In this document: positions 34,830 to 41,169 of the stretch, piece by piece
Position numbering within the stretch: the stretch's first letter is position 1
Layout: each line of letters opens with the position of its first letter
Origin: Sphingomonas taxi
GTDB taxonomy: Bacteria > Pseudomonadota > Alphaproteobacteria > Sphingomonadales > Sphingomonadaceae
Assembly (NCBI GenBank): GCA_003243195.1
Contig: QFQI01000016.1
Coordinates: 1-46,154 of the forward strand
Reading direction: 5' to 3'
Length of the DNA stretch: 46,154 nt
The notes under the pieces: generated by a model
Database searches by the model: none
What the model was told of the DNA's origin: nothing
The model's input: only the letters and a program-made list of their open reading frames with translations
Position numbers and translations under genes: made by a program

Positions 34830-35978
34830 ATGGCCAGCGCTCTGCATCCGACCATCATGGTGCCGGCGATCGAACACGCCACGATCCAGGCGCTCCACCC
34901 CGCGGCCGCGCCGCCGTCCCCCGCGATCGACGACGACGCCTATGAACCGATTGCCAGCATGGCGCGCGAGCTGTCGCGCATGCTGGAGGCGGATGGCGTG
35001 GTGGTGACATGGCACGACCGCGACCATGCGCCGGTGACGCTCTTCACGGGCGGCGCGTGCGATTCGGTCGCGGGCCTGAGCGCCACCGCGTGCGACACGG
35101 CCTCCCGTCATGCCGCGACGCACGACACGGCCGCGCGCTCCGAATGGGCGCCGCTGGAAACGACCGGCGCGGTCGGCGTCGCGCTCGGCGGGCTGCTGAC
35201 CACCAGCATTCCGGCAGGCAGCGGGGTGGTCACGATCACCTCGCTGTTCCACCGCCTGGGGGAAGGCACGCGTGCCCGCGCCCGGGAGGCCGCGGCACGG
35301 ATCCTGCCGGTCGTGCAGCCGTTCTTCGGCCTGTGGTCGACGCGCCTGCGGACGATGGCGCGGCTGCGCGGCCTGACCGAAGCGGTGAACAACAGCGACA
35401 TCGGCGTGCTGCTGGTCAATGCGCGCGGGCAGTTGATGTTCGTCAATGCCACCGCCCAGGCGCTGATCGAGCGCAACGACGGCCTGCGCCGCAACGGCGC
35501 GCTGCTGAGCGGAAGCCGCCTGTCCGACACGCTGCGGCTGCAGGCGGCGATCGAACATGTCGTGGGCGGCGGGATGGAAAGCGCGCACACCGGCGCGCCG
35601 GTGGTGGCGGTGAACCGGCGCGACCGCCGCCCGCTGCTGGTCGCGATCATGGCGAGCGCGATTGCCCCGACCGGCGCGGACGATTGCGCCGCGATCCTCT
35701 ACGTCTTCGATCCCGAGCAGGATCTGCGTCCGCTGGTGGAGCCGGCCTGCAAGCTCTACGGCCTGTCGCCGGTGGAGACCCGGCTGACCTGCCTGCTGGC
35801 CGATGGCGTCAGCCTGGCCGATGCGGCGGTGGCGATGCACGTCCGCGAACAGACCGCGCGCTCCTATCTGAAGCAGGTGTTCCTGAAGACCGACACCAAT
35901 CGCCAGGCTGAACTGGTGTGGTTGATGCTCAAGAGCGCGGTGCGCACCGCCCCGGGCCATCGGACCAGCTTTATCTGA
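34830..35978 (+). CDS. PAS-domain regulator with C-terminal LuxR-type helix-turn-helix
   Basis: A 382-residue likely transcription factor. The N-terminal 170 residues contain a possible GAF-like region (SMARELSRMLEADGVVVTWHDRDHAP). A PAS domain follows (about 185-290: LTEAVNNSDIGVLLVNARGQLMFVNATAQALIERNDGL). The C-terminal helix-turn-helix is LSPVETRLTCLLADGVSLADAAVAMHVREQTARSYLKQVFLKTDTNRQAELVWLML, LuxR-like in recognition helix and position. AGGAGAGAACC precedes the ATG. It has no receiver domain. It sits between the kinase and the amyloid-like operon, which it may control; that is inference. Confidence 0.85.
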   Translation: MASALHPTIMVPAIEHATIQALHPAAAPPSPAIDDDAYEPIASMARELSRMLEADGVVVTWHDRDHAPVTLFTGGACDSVAGLSATACDTASRHAATHDTAARSEWAPLETTGAVGVALGGLLTTSIPAGSGVVTITSLFHRLGEGTRARAREAAARILPVVQPFFGLWSTRLRTMARLRGLTEAVNNSDIGVLLVNARGQLMFVNATAQALIERNDGLRRNGALLSGSRLSDTLRLQAAIEHVVGGGMESAHTGAPVVAVNRRDRRPLLVAIMASAIAPTGADDCAAILYVFDPEQDLRPLVEPACKLYGLSPVETRLTCLLADGVSLADAAVAMHVREQTARSYLKQVFLKTDTNRQAELVWLMLKSAVRTAPGHRTSFI

Positions 35979-35982
35979 ACCG

Positions 35983-35996
35983 CCCCTGAACAGGGG
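35983..35996 (+). terminator. Short hairpin after the PAS/LuxR-type gene
   Basis: CCCCTGAACAGGGG, a 5-base stem with loop GAAC (or six with AA), begins four bases after the stop codon. A second small hairpin, CTGCCC-AAGCCG-GGGCAG, is at 36028-36045. These may end the regulator transcript before the operon at 36177. No clear promoter boxes are seen between them and that gene. Confidence 0.4.
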
Positions 35997-36176
35997 GGCT
36001 TGGTTCTCCCGTTCCGGGGCACGCGAACTGCCCAAGCCGGGGCAGCACGGGTGCCGCCAACCCCGCATATCGGAGGCGTACCGGAGACACGGTGCCGCAC
36101 CGCTCCACCTGTCGGCATGAACGTCGGGCGGGAAAACAGGGGGCGTGGCGATCACATGAACGTGAGGAACGCCGCC

Positions 36177-37583
36177 ATGAAAGCACAACTTTTCCAGACC
36201 TGCTCCGTCGCCGCACTCCTGATCGCGGCACCGGCAGTGGCACAGACCAGCGAGACCACGCCCAGCAACAGCGCAGGCGCGGGCCAGAACGCCGCCGCCG
36301 GCTATGCCACCGCCACCAGCGATCAGTCGATCAACGACAGCTACAACGGCGGCAACACCGACAGCTCCACCAACACCTGGACCGCCGACAGCGGCAACAC
36401 CGCCACCGACAATTCGAACAACTCCACCAACGATTATTCGAACAACTCGACCAACACCGCGGATAGCGGCAACGCCTACGACAGCTCGAACAACTCCACC
36501 ACCGATAATTCCAACAACTCCATGACCGACAATTCCAACAATTCCACCAACACGGCCGACAGCGGCAACGCTTACGACAGTTCGAACAATTCCACCAACG
36601 ATTATTCGAACAACTCCACCAACACCGCCGATAGCGGCAACGACAGCTCGAACAATTCCACCACCGACAACTCGAACAATTCGACCAACACCGCCGACAG
36701 CGGGAACAATAGCTCGAACAATTCCACGACCGACAATTCCAACAATTCGACCACAGACAACTCGAATAACTCGACCAACGACTATTCGAATAATTCGACA
36801 AACGATTATTCGAACAACTCCACCAACACCGCCGACAGCGGCAATGACAGCTCGAACAACTCGACCACCGACAACTCGAACAACTCCACGAACGATTATT
36901 CCAATAATTCGACCAACACCGCCGACAGCGGAAACGCCTACGACAGTTCGAACAATTCCACAAACGACAGCTACAACGACAGTTCGGACAACTCCACCAC
37001 CGACAACTCGAACAACTCGACCAATACCACGGACAGTGGCAACGACAGCTCCAACAACTCCACGACGGACAACTCCAACAATTCCACGAACGACAGCTAC
37101 AACAACAACTCGACCAACACGGCCGACAGTGGCAACGACAATTCGGACAATTCCAACAACTCGACCAATGACAGCTATAACGATAATTCGACCGACAACT
37201 CCCAGGCCGACAGCAACAACGACAATTCGCAGGCCGATAGCAACAACGACAGTTCGGTGAACGACAGCAACAACGACAGCTCGGATCACTCGATCTCGCT
37301 GACGGGCACGTCGGCCACCGCATCGGCGTCGAACGCCAACGTGTTCGGCGACAATGCGATCGTCGCCAGCTCCACGCTGTCCAGCTACGTCACCGGCGTG
37401 TCGGTCACGTACGGCGGCGGCGAGGGTGGCGAGACCCCCGGCGTGGCGAACAACCTGAGCAACGACGGCAGCGCGTTCCAGAACTTCGCCGGCATGCAGG
37501 CGCTCAACCAGAACACCGGCGTCGGCGCGTCGCAGAACGCGAGCGTGTCCGTGGCGGTGTCGACCGGCGACGTCGCCTTCTGA
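36177..37583 (+). CDS. Secreted Asn/Ser/Thr/Asp-repeat protein, candidate fibril subunit of a Fap-like amyloid system
   Basis: A 468-residue exported protein. The signal peptide is MKAQLFQTCSVAALLIAAPAVA, cleaved near residue 22. A short region with SAGAGQNAAAGYATA follows. Residues about 76-369 are almost entirely Asn, Ser, Thr, Asp and Gly in short units such as TTDNSNNS, TNDYSNNS and TNTADSGNDSSNNS. The last 99 residues are a normal-composition domain ending with AFQNFAGMQALNQNTG (433 on), shared with the next protein. The mature protein has no Cys, so lacks the CXXC I recall in FapB/FapC. I start at ATG 36177, with GAGGAA upstream; ATG 36156 would add seven residues. The role as fibril subunit is inferred from the operon (C39 peptidase and FapF-like barrel) and the prion-like composition. 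Confidence 0.75.
   Translation: MKAQLFQTCSVAALLIAAPAVAQTSETTPSNSAGAGQNAAAGYATATSDQSINDSYNGGNTDSSTNTWTADSGNTATDNSNNSTNDYSNNSTNTADSGNAYDSSNNSTTDNSNNSMTDNSNNSTNTADSGNAYDSSNNSTNDYSNNSTNTADSGNDSSNNSTTDNSNNSTNTADSGNNSSNNSTTDNSNNSTTDNSNNSTNDYSNNSTNDYSNNSTNTADSGNDSSNNSTTDNSNNSTNDYSNNSTNTADSGNAYDSSNNSTNDSYNDSSDNSTTDNSNNSTNTTDSGNDSSNNSTTDNSNNSTNDSYNNNSTNTADSGNDNSDNSNNSTNDSYNDNSTDNSQADSNNDNSQADSNNDSSVNDSNNDSSDHSISLTGTSATASASNANVFGDNAIVASSTLSSYVTGVSVTYGGGEGGETPGVANNLSNDGSAFQNFAGMQALNQNTGVGASQNASVSVAVSTGDVAF
36404..37284 (+). repeat. Degenerate in-frame repeat array within the fibril-like gene
   Basis: About 880 bases of imperfect repeats coding mainly 8-residue units (TTDNSNNS and TNDYSNNS forms) and 14-residue units (TNTADSGNDSSNNS). 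GC content is visibly lower than the surroundings because of AAC, AAT and GAC codons. Copies use AAC/AAT and TCG/TCC interchangeably, so the DNA copies differ while the peptide is kept. It is not a CRISPR array: there are no unique spacers and the frame is open throughout. Confidence 0.9.
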
Positions 37584-37591
37584 TGCCCTCC

Positions 37592-37623
37592 GGCCGGCGG
37601 CGGCGGATGATCCGCCGCCGGCC
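37592..37623 (+). terminator. Strong hairpin inside the amyloid-like operon
   Basis: A perfect 12-base stem GGCCGGCGGCGG (37592-37603) and its complement (37612-37623) with an eight-base loop, nine bases after the stop of the repeat gene and 26 bases before the next start. It may be a partial terminator or a 3' stabiliser that keeps the fibril-like message more abundant than the secretion genes. Confidence 0.6.
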
Positions 37624-37649
37624 ATCCCTTCGTTGCGAGGAGCCATCCG

Positions 37650-38024
37650 ATGCCCAAGTCACCTATCCTGCGGGCGCCGCTCCTGATGCTGGGCGGCATG
37701 GCGATCGCCGCGCTTCCCGCGACCGTCCACGCGCAAACGGCGGGGCCGGCGATCGAGGCGACCTTCGCCGCCGAAGCGCTCGACGAAGCGGCGCTGGGTG
37801 CGATCGCGGGGCGCGAGGACACCCGCCAGGCCGCGCTGGCCAACCAGACCGCCGGCGTGTCGCAGAACAGCGTCGGCGACAATGTGCGCACCGGCGACGC
37901 GCGGATCGACGGGCAGGCGTTCCAGAACATGTCCGGCCTGTCGGTGCTGAACGTCAACACCGGCAACAATGTCGCGATCAACGCGGCGATGAACGTCACC
38001 ATCGCGCTCGCCCCGGCGCCATGA
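37650..38024 (+). CDS. Small secreted protein sharing the C-terminal motif (FapB-like candidate)
   Basis: A 124-residue exported protein. Signal peptide MPKSPILRAPLLMLGGMAIAALPATVHA, cleaved before Gln29. The mature part has LDEAALGAIAGREDTRQAAL and then NQTAGVSQNSVGDN. Residues 90-118 (AFQNMSGLSVLNVNTGNN and on, to about NVTI) match the end of the repeat protein at 13 of 29 positions. The pattern of Asn, Gly and alternating small hydrophobics is like the amyloid repeats of FapB/FapC as I recall them. A nucleator or minor subunit is a reasonable guess. GAGGAG precedes the ATG, and the stop overlaps the peptidase start (ATGA). Confidence 0.72.
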   Translation: MPKSPILRAPLLMLGGMAIAALPATVHAQTAGPAIEATFAAEALDEAALGAIAGREDTRQAALANQTAGVSQNSVGDNVRTGDARIDGQAFQNMSGLSVLNVNTGNNVAINAAMNVTIALAPAP

Positions 38025-38749
38025 TCGACCGGGCGCGCGCGCTTGTCCTCGGCATGGCGGTGACGCTGGCCCATGCCACGGCGGCGTGCGGGGGCGATGT
38101 CTCCCGCACGTCGCGCTTTGTCGGTGCGGCGGGCGCGGGGCCGGTCGGCGATTATAGCGTGCCGGTGCGCTCGGTGGCGGATCGCCGCTTCGACGGCATC
38201 GTGCGCCAGCGCTTCGATTTCAGCTGCGGCTCGGCCGCGCTCGCGACGCTGCTGCGCTACCATTATGACTTCGACGTGCGCGAGGATCTCGCCTTTCGCG
38301 GCATGTGGCTGCGCGGCGACCGCGCGCAGATCCGCCGGCTCGGCTTCTCGCTGCTCGACATGAAGCGCTGGCTGGCCAGCCGCGGGCTGAAGGCCGACGG
38401 CTACAAGGTTCCGCTGGAGAAGGTGCGGCAGACCGGCGTGCCCGGGATCGCGCTGATCTCGGTGAAGAACTATCGCCATTTCGTCGTCGTGAAGGGAGTG
38501 CGCGCCGACGAGGTGCTGGTCGGCGACCCCTCCAGCGGGGTCACCGTCATGCCGCGCGCCGAGTTCGAGCGCGTGTGGAACGGCATCTACTTCGTGCTGG
38601 CGGACGATCAGGCGCTGGCGAAGCGTCGCTTCAACCGCGATTCGCAATGGCTGGCCTTCGCCCGCTCGCCGATCGGCGGGCGCTTCTCCGATCCGGTCAG
38701 CCAGCAGGCGCTGTCGATCACCGCGCCCTTCTATGGAGATATATCATGA
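38021..38749 (+). CDS. C39-family cysteine peptidase, FapD-like
   Basis: A 242-residue papain-like C39 peptidase with no ABC transporter part. The N-terminal 22 residues are hydrophobic (MIDRARALVLGMAVTLAHATAAC), so it is exported. The catalytic set is complete: oxyanion Gln63 and Cys69 in RQRFDFSCGSAALATLLRY, His153 in NYRHFVVVKGV and Asp169 in VGDPSSG. C39 peptidases cut leader peptides, often after Gly-Gly. In Pseudomonas Fap clusters FapD is such a stand-alone C39 protein and is needed for fibril formation. It is coupled at both ends by ATGA, so it belongs functionally to this operon. Confidence 0.88.
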   Translation: MIDRARALVLGMAVTLAHATAACGGDVSRTSRFVGAAGAGPVGDYSVPVRSVADRRFDGIVRQRFDFSCGSAALATLLRYHYDFDVREDLAFRGMWLRGDRAQIRRLGFSLLDMKRWLASRGLKADGYKVPLEKVRQTGVPGIALISVKNYRHFVVVKGVRADEVLVGDPSSGVTVMPRAEFERVWNGIYFVLADDQALAKRRFNRDSQWLAFARSPIGGRFSDPVSQQALSITAPFYGDIS

Positions 38750-39432
38750 GCGGCCTGGCACTGGTTCTGGCGGGCATGGGACAGGCGCTGTTCGGCATGG
38801 TCGCGCCGGTGGCGGACGAGATGCTGGCGAACGAACGCGGCGGGTTCATGCTGCCGAACGGCGTCGACGTGGCGCTGACCGTGCAGACGCAGACCGCGGT
38901 GAACGGCGCGGTGGTGCTGCGCACCGTCTTCCAGGCCAGTCAGGGTGCACCGACGCTGACCGTCTATGCGCCGCGCGCCGGCGCAACCGTCACCGCCGCG
39001 CCGGCCGGCGGCGCAACACAGGCGAGCGGCGCGGCCGCGCCGGTCGTGACCTATGATTCGCGCTCCGGGTTGAGCGTGATGCCGGGGGTCGGCGCTCCGG
39101 CGATCACGCTTGCCGGCGGCGCCAGGAACGCCGAGGTTCCGCCGGGCTTGCAGGAGATCGCCGGCGGCGTGACCGATAACGGCACCGTGACGCAGGCGAC
39201 ACAGGGGGGGGTGAGGACGGTGGAACTGAGCGGCAGCGACCTGACGGTCACGCATCTGGCCGGCAACGCCTTCGGCACCGCGATCGCCAATTCCGGCAGC
39301 GACCGGACGATCGACACGCAGACCAGCGTCGCGATCGACCTGGGCGCGGCAGGCGCCGAGCTGATGGCCGGCTCCGCGCTGTTGCGGGTCGGCGAGGTCG
39401 CCGGCGCGGCGGTCGCGATGAGGGCGCAGTGA
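38746..39432 (+). CDS. Secreted or leader-bearing protein of the amyloid-like operon (FapE-like candidate)
   Basis: A 228-residue protein, coupled to the C39 gene (ATGA) and to the barrel gene (TGATG). The N-terminus is hydrophobic (LALVLAGMGQALFGMVAP) but has no basic residues, followed by ADEMLANERGGF: Gly32-Gly33 could be a double-glycine cut site for the neighbouring peptidase. The middle is Ala/Gly-rich and beta-prone (TLTVYAPRAGATVTAAPAGG). The last 60 residues (HLAGNAFGTAIANSGSDR, then an alternating TQTSVAIDL) loosely recall the motif of the two preceding proteins. No family is recognised by sequence; FapE-like is by position. Confidence 0.6.
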   Translation: MSGLALVLAGMGQALFGMVAPVADEMLANERGGFMLPNGVDVALTVQTQTAVNGAVVLRTVFQASQGAPTLTVYAPRAGATVTAAPAGGATQASGAAAPVVTYDSRSGLSVMPGVGAPAITLAGGARNAEVPPGLQEIAGGVTDNGTVTQATQGGVRTVELSGSDLTVTHLAGNAFGTAIANSGSDRTIDTQTSVAIDLGAAGAELMAGSALLRVGEVAGAAVAMRAQ

Positions 39433-40766
39433 TGCGGCGCGCCGGGATCGCGCTGCTCGCCTCCACCATGCTCATCACCGTGCCGGCCGAGGCGCAGCGC
39501 CCGGCCCGTCGCCCGCCGCTGCAACGCCAGCTCGACCAGGCGTTGCAGTTGATCGAGGCGCAGCGCCAGCGACTCGACGCGCAGGCCGCCGAGCTGGCCG
39601 AGCTGCGCCGCCGGATCGACATGCAGCAGCCCGCCGCGGACGCCGGCCTGCCGCAACTCGCCGCCGCGCCTGCCCCGCGCGTGCCGCCGGTGAACGCCGC
39701 GCAGGCCGCCGCACCCGGTGCGCCGGGCGATCCCGCCGGCGTGCTCCAGCCGCCGCTGGAACGCGTCGGCCAGGCACCGGAGGACAGCGACCAGCCGATC
39801 CAGTTGGCGGTGCTCGACAATCAGGCCAGTGTCGTCACCCGCAAGGGGCAGCTCACCGGCGAGTTGCAGGTCGATTACGCGCGCGCCGACCGCAGCCGCG
39901 CGGTGTTCCGCGGCGTCGAGCTGGTCGAAGCGGTGCTGGTCGGCGTGTTCGACATCAACGAAAGCCGCCAGGACGTCATCACCACCTCCGCCGCGCTGCG
40001 CTACGGCCTGACCGATCGCTTCGAGTTCGGCGTGCGCGCGCCGTTCATCCACCGCGCCGATTCGTCGATCATCGCGCCGATCGCCGGCAGCACCGGCAAC
40101 GATCAGGCCGCGACGATCGACAGTTCGGTGAAGGGAACCGGGATCGGCGATATCGAGCTGACCGCGCGCTATCAGTTGCTCAGCGGGCGCAACGGCACGC
40201 CGTTCCTGATCGGCAATCTGCAAGGCGTCATCCCGACCGGCACCAATCCCTTCGCGATCCGCCGCGACGAGCTCGGTCGCCCGACGCGTGCCGCGACCGG
40301 CGCGGGCTTCTGGGGCATCGCGCCCAGCGTCACCGCAATCCTGCCCAGCGATCCGGTGGTGCTGTTCGGGACGCTCGGCTACACGTTCAACCTGGCGCGC
40401 GACGTGAACACGCGCATTCCGCCGGTCGTCATCACCTATGTCGATCCGGGCGACGCGATCTCAGGGTCGGCGGGCATCGGCATCTCGCTGAATCAGCGCA
40501 CCACGGTCAATTTCGGCTATGCGCACACCTGGGCATTCGGCACGCGGACGCGCACGATGCTGATCGAGCCGACCGCCGCCTGGCCGGGCGAGCGCGAGAC
40601 GATCTCGCGCGACCTGCAGATCGGGCGCTTCCTGTTCGGCGTCACCTACCGCGTCACCGATCGCGCCAGCCTCAACTGGTCGGTCGAGGTCGGCGCGACG
40701 GAGGATGCCACCGACCTGCGCACGGTGCTGCGCGTGCCGTTCGTGCTGCTGACGGGCGGGCGCTGA
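39432..40766 (+). CDS. Outer-membrane beta-barrel with N-terminal coiled coil, FapF-like
   Basis: A 444-residue exported protein. Signal peptide about 1-21 (IALLASTMLITVPAEA). Residues 30-66 form a heptad-rich coiled coil (QRQLDQALQLIEAQRQRLDA and on). A Pro/Ala linker follows, then from about residue 110 a barrel of alternating strands: GELQVDYARADRSRAVFRG, TSAALRYGLTDRFEFGVRAPF, GDIELTARYQLL, LFGTLGYTFNLARDV, and the end LRTVLRVPFVLL. This architecture is that of FapF, the trimeric channel that secretes Fap amyloid subunits. The ATG at 39432 overlaps the upstream stop (TGATG). It stops nine bases from the convergent next gene, with no terminator between. Confidence 0.82.
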   Translation: MRRAGIALLASTMLITVPAEAQRPARRPPLQRQLDQALQLIEAQRQRLDAQAAELAELRRRIDMQQPAADAGLPQLAAAPAPRVPPVNAAQAAAPGAPGDPAGVLQPPLERVGQAPEDSDQPIQLAVLDNQASVVTRKGQLTGELQVDYARADRSRAVFRGVELVEAVLVGVFDINESRQDVITTSAALRYGLTDRFEFGVRAPFIHRADSSIIAPIAGSTGNDQAATIDSSVKGTGIGDIELTARYQLLSGRNGTPFLIGNLQGVIPTGTNPFAIRRDELGRPTRAATGAGFWGIAPSVTAILPSDPVVLFGTLGYTFNLARDVNTRIPPVVITYVDPGDAISGSAGIGISLNQRTTVNFGYAHTWAFGTRTRTMLIEPTAAWPGERETISRDLQIGRFLFGVTYRVTDRASLNWSVEVGATEDATDLRTVLRVPFVLLTGGR

Positions 40767-40775
40767 CGCGCTTCC

Positions 40776-41123
40776 TCAGCCGAACAGCGCGGCGTAGCGT
40801 TCCGGCTTGAACCCCACCTCCACGTCGCCGTCGTGCACCAGCACCGGCCGCCGGATCGCTGACGGATGTGCGATCATCACCGCGCGCGCCTTCTCACGAT
40901 CAAGATTCGCCTTGTCGGCGTCGGGCAGCTTGCGGAACGTGGTGCCGGCGCGATTAAGCAGCACCTCCCAGCCGAGCGCATCCAGCCATGCGTCCAGCGC
41001 CTGCGCATCAACGCCCGCCTTGCGGTAATCGTGGAACGCGAAGGCGACGCCGTGCGCGTCGAGCCACGCACGCGCCTTCTTCATCGTATCGCAATTGGGA
41101 ATGCCGTAGAGCGTCACGGCCAT
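40776..41123 (-). CDS. ArsC-family / Spx-like reductase
   Basis: A 115-residue thioredoxin-fold protein of the ArsC family (YffB-like). MAVTLYGIPNCDTMKKARAWLDAHGVAFAFHDYRKAGVD has one active Cys (Cys11) without a CXXC, and RRPVLVHDGDVEVGFKPERYAALF is the usual end. Arsenate reduction is unlikely for this subgroup, and the physiological substrate is unknown; glutathione-dependent reduction has been suggested for YffB. It lies 46 bases upstream of the guaA stop, on the other side, same strand as guaA. Confidence 0.9.
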   Translation of the reverse strand: MAVTLYGIPNCDTMKKARAWLDAHGVAFAFHDYRKAGVDAQALDAWLDALGWEVLLNRAGTTFRKLPDADKANLDREKARAVMIAHPSAIRRPVLVHDGDVEVGFKPERYAALFG

Positions 41124-41169
41124 CGGGGACTCCTGTTCGCGGGAGGGGAGATCGGCAGTGGCGACGGCG

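Noticed and set aside
35979..36176. Riboswitch (for example cyclic-di-GMP) before the amyloid-like operon
   Set aside because: Small hairpins are present, but I could not match any conserved riboswitch core.
36404..37284. Possible CRISPR array or simple tandem duplication
   Set aside because: The repeats are in one open frame, vary synonymously, and have no unique spacers; no cas gene is nearby.
36331..37323. Long Cys/Trp/Ser-rich open frame on the minus strand
   Set aside because: It is the antisense of the repeat array; its odd composition follows from the repeated codons.
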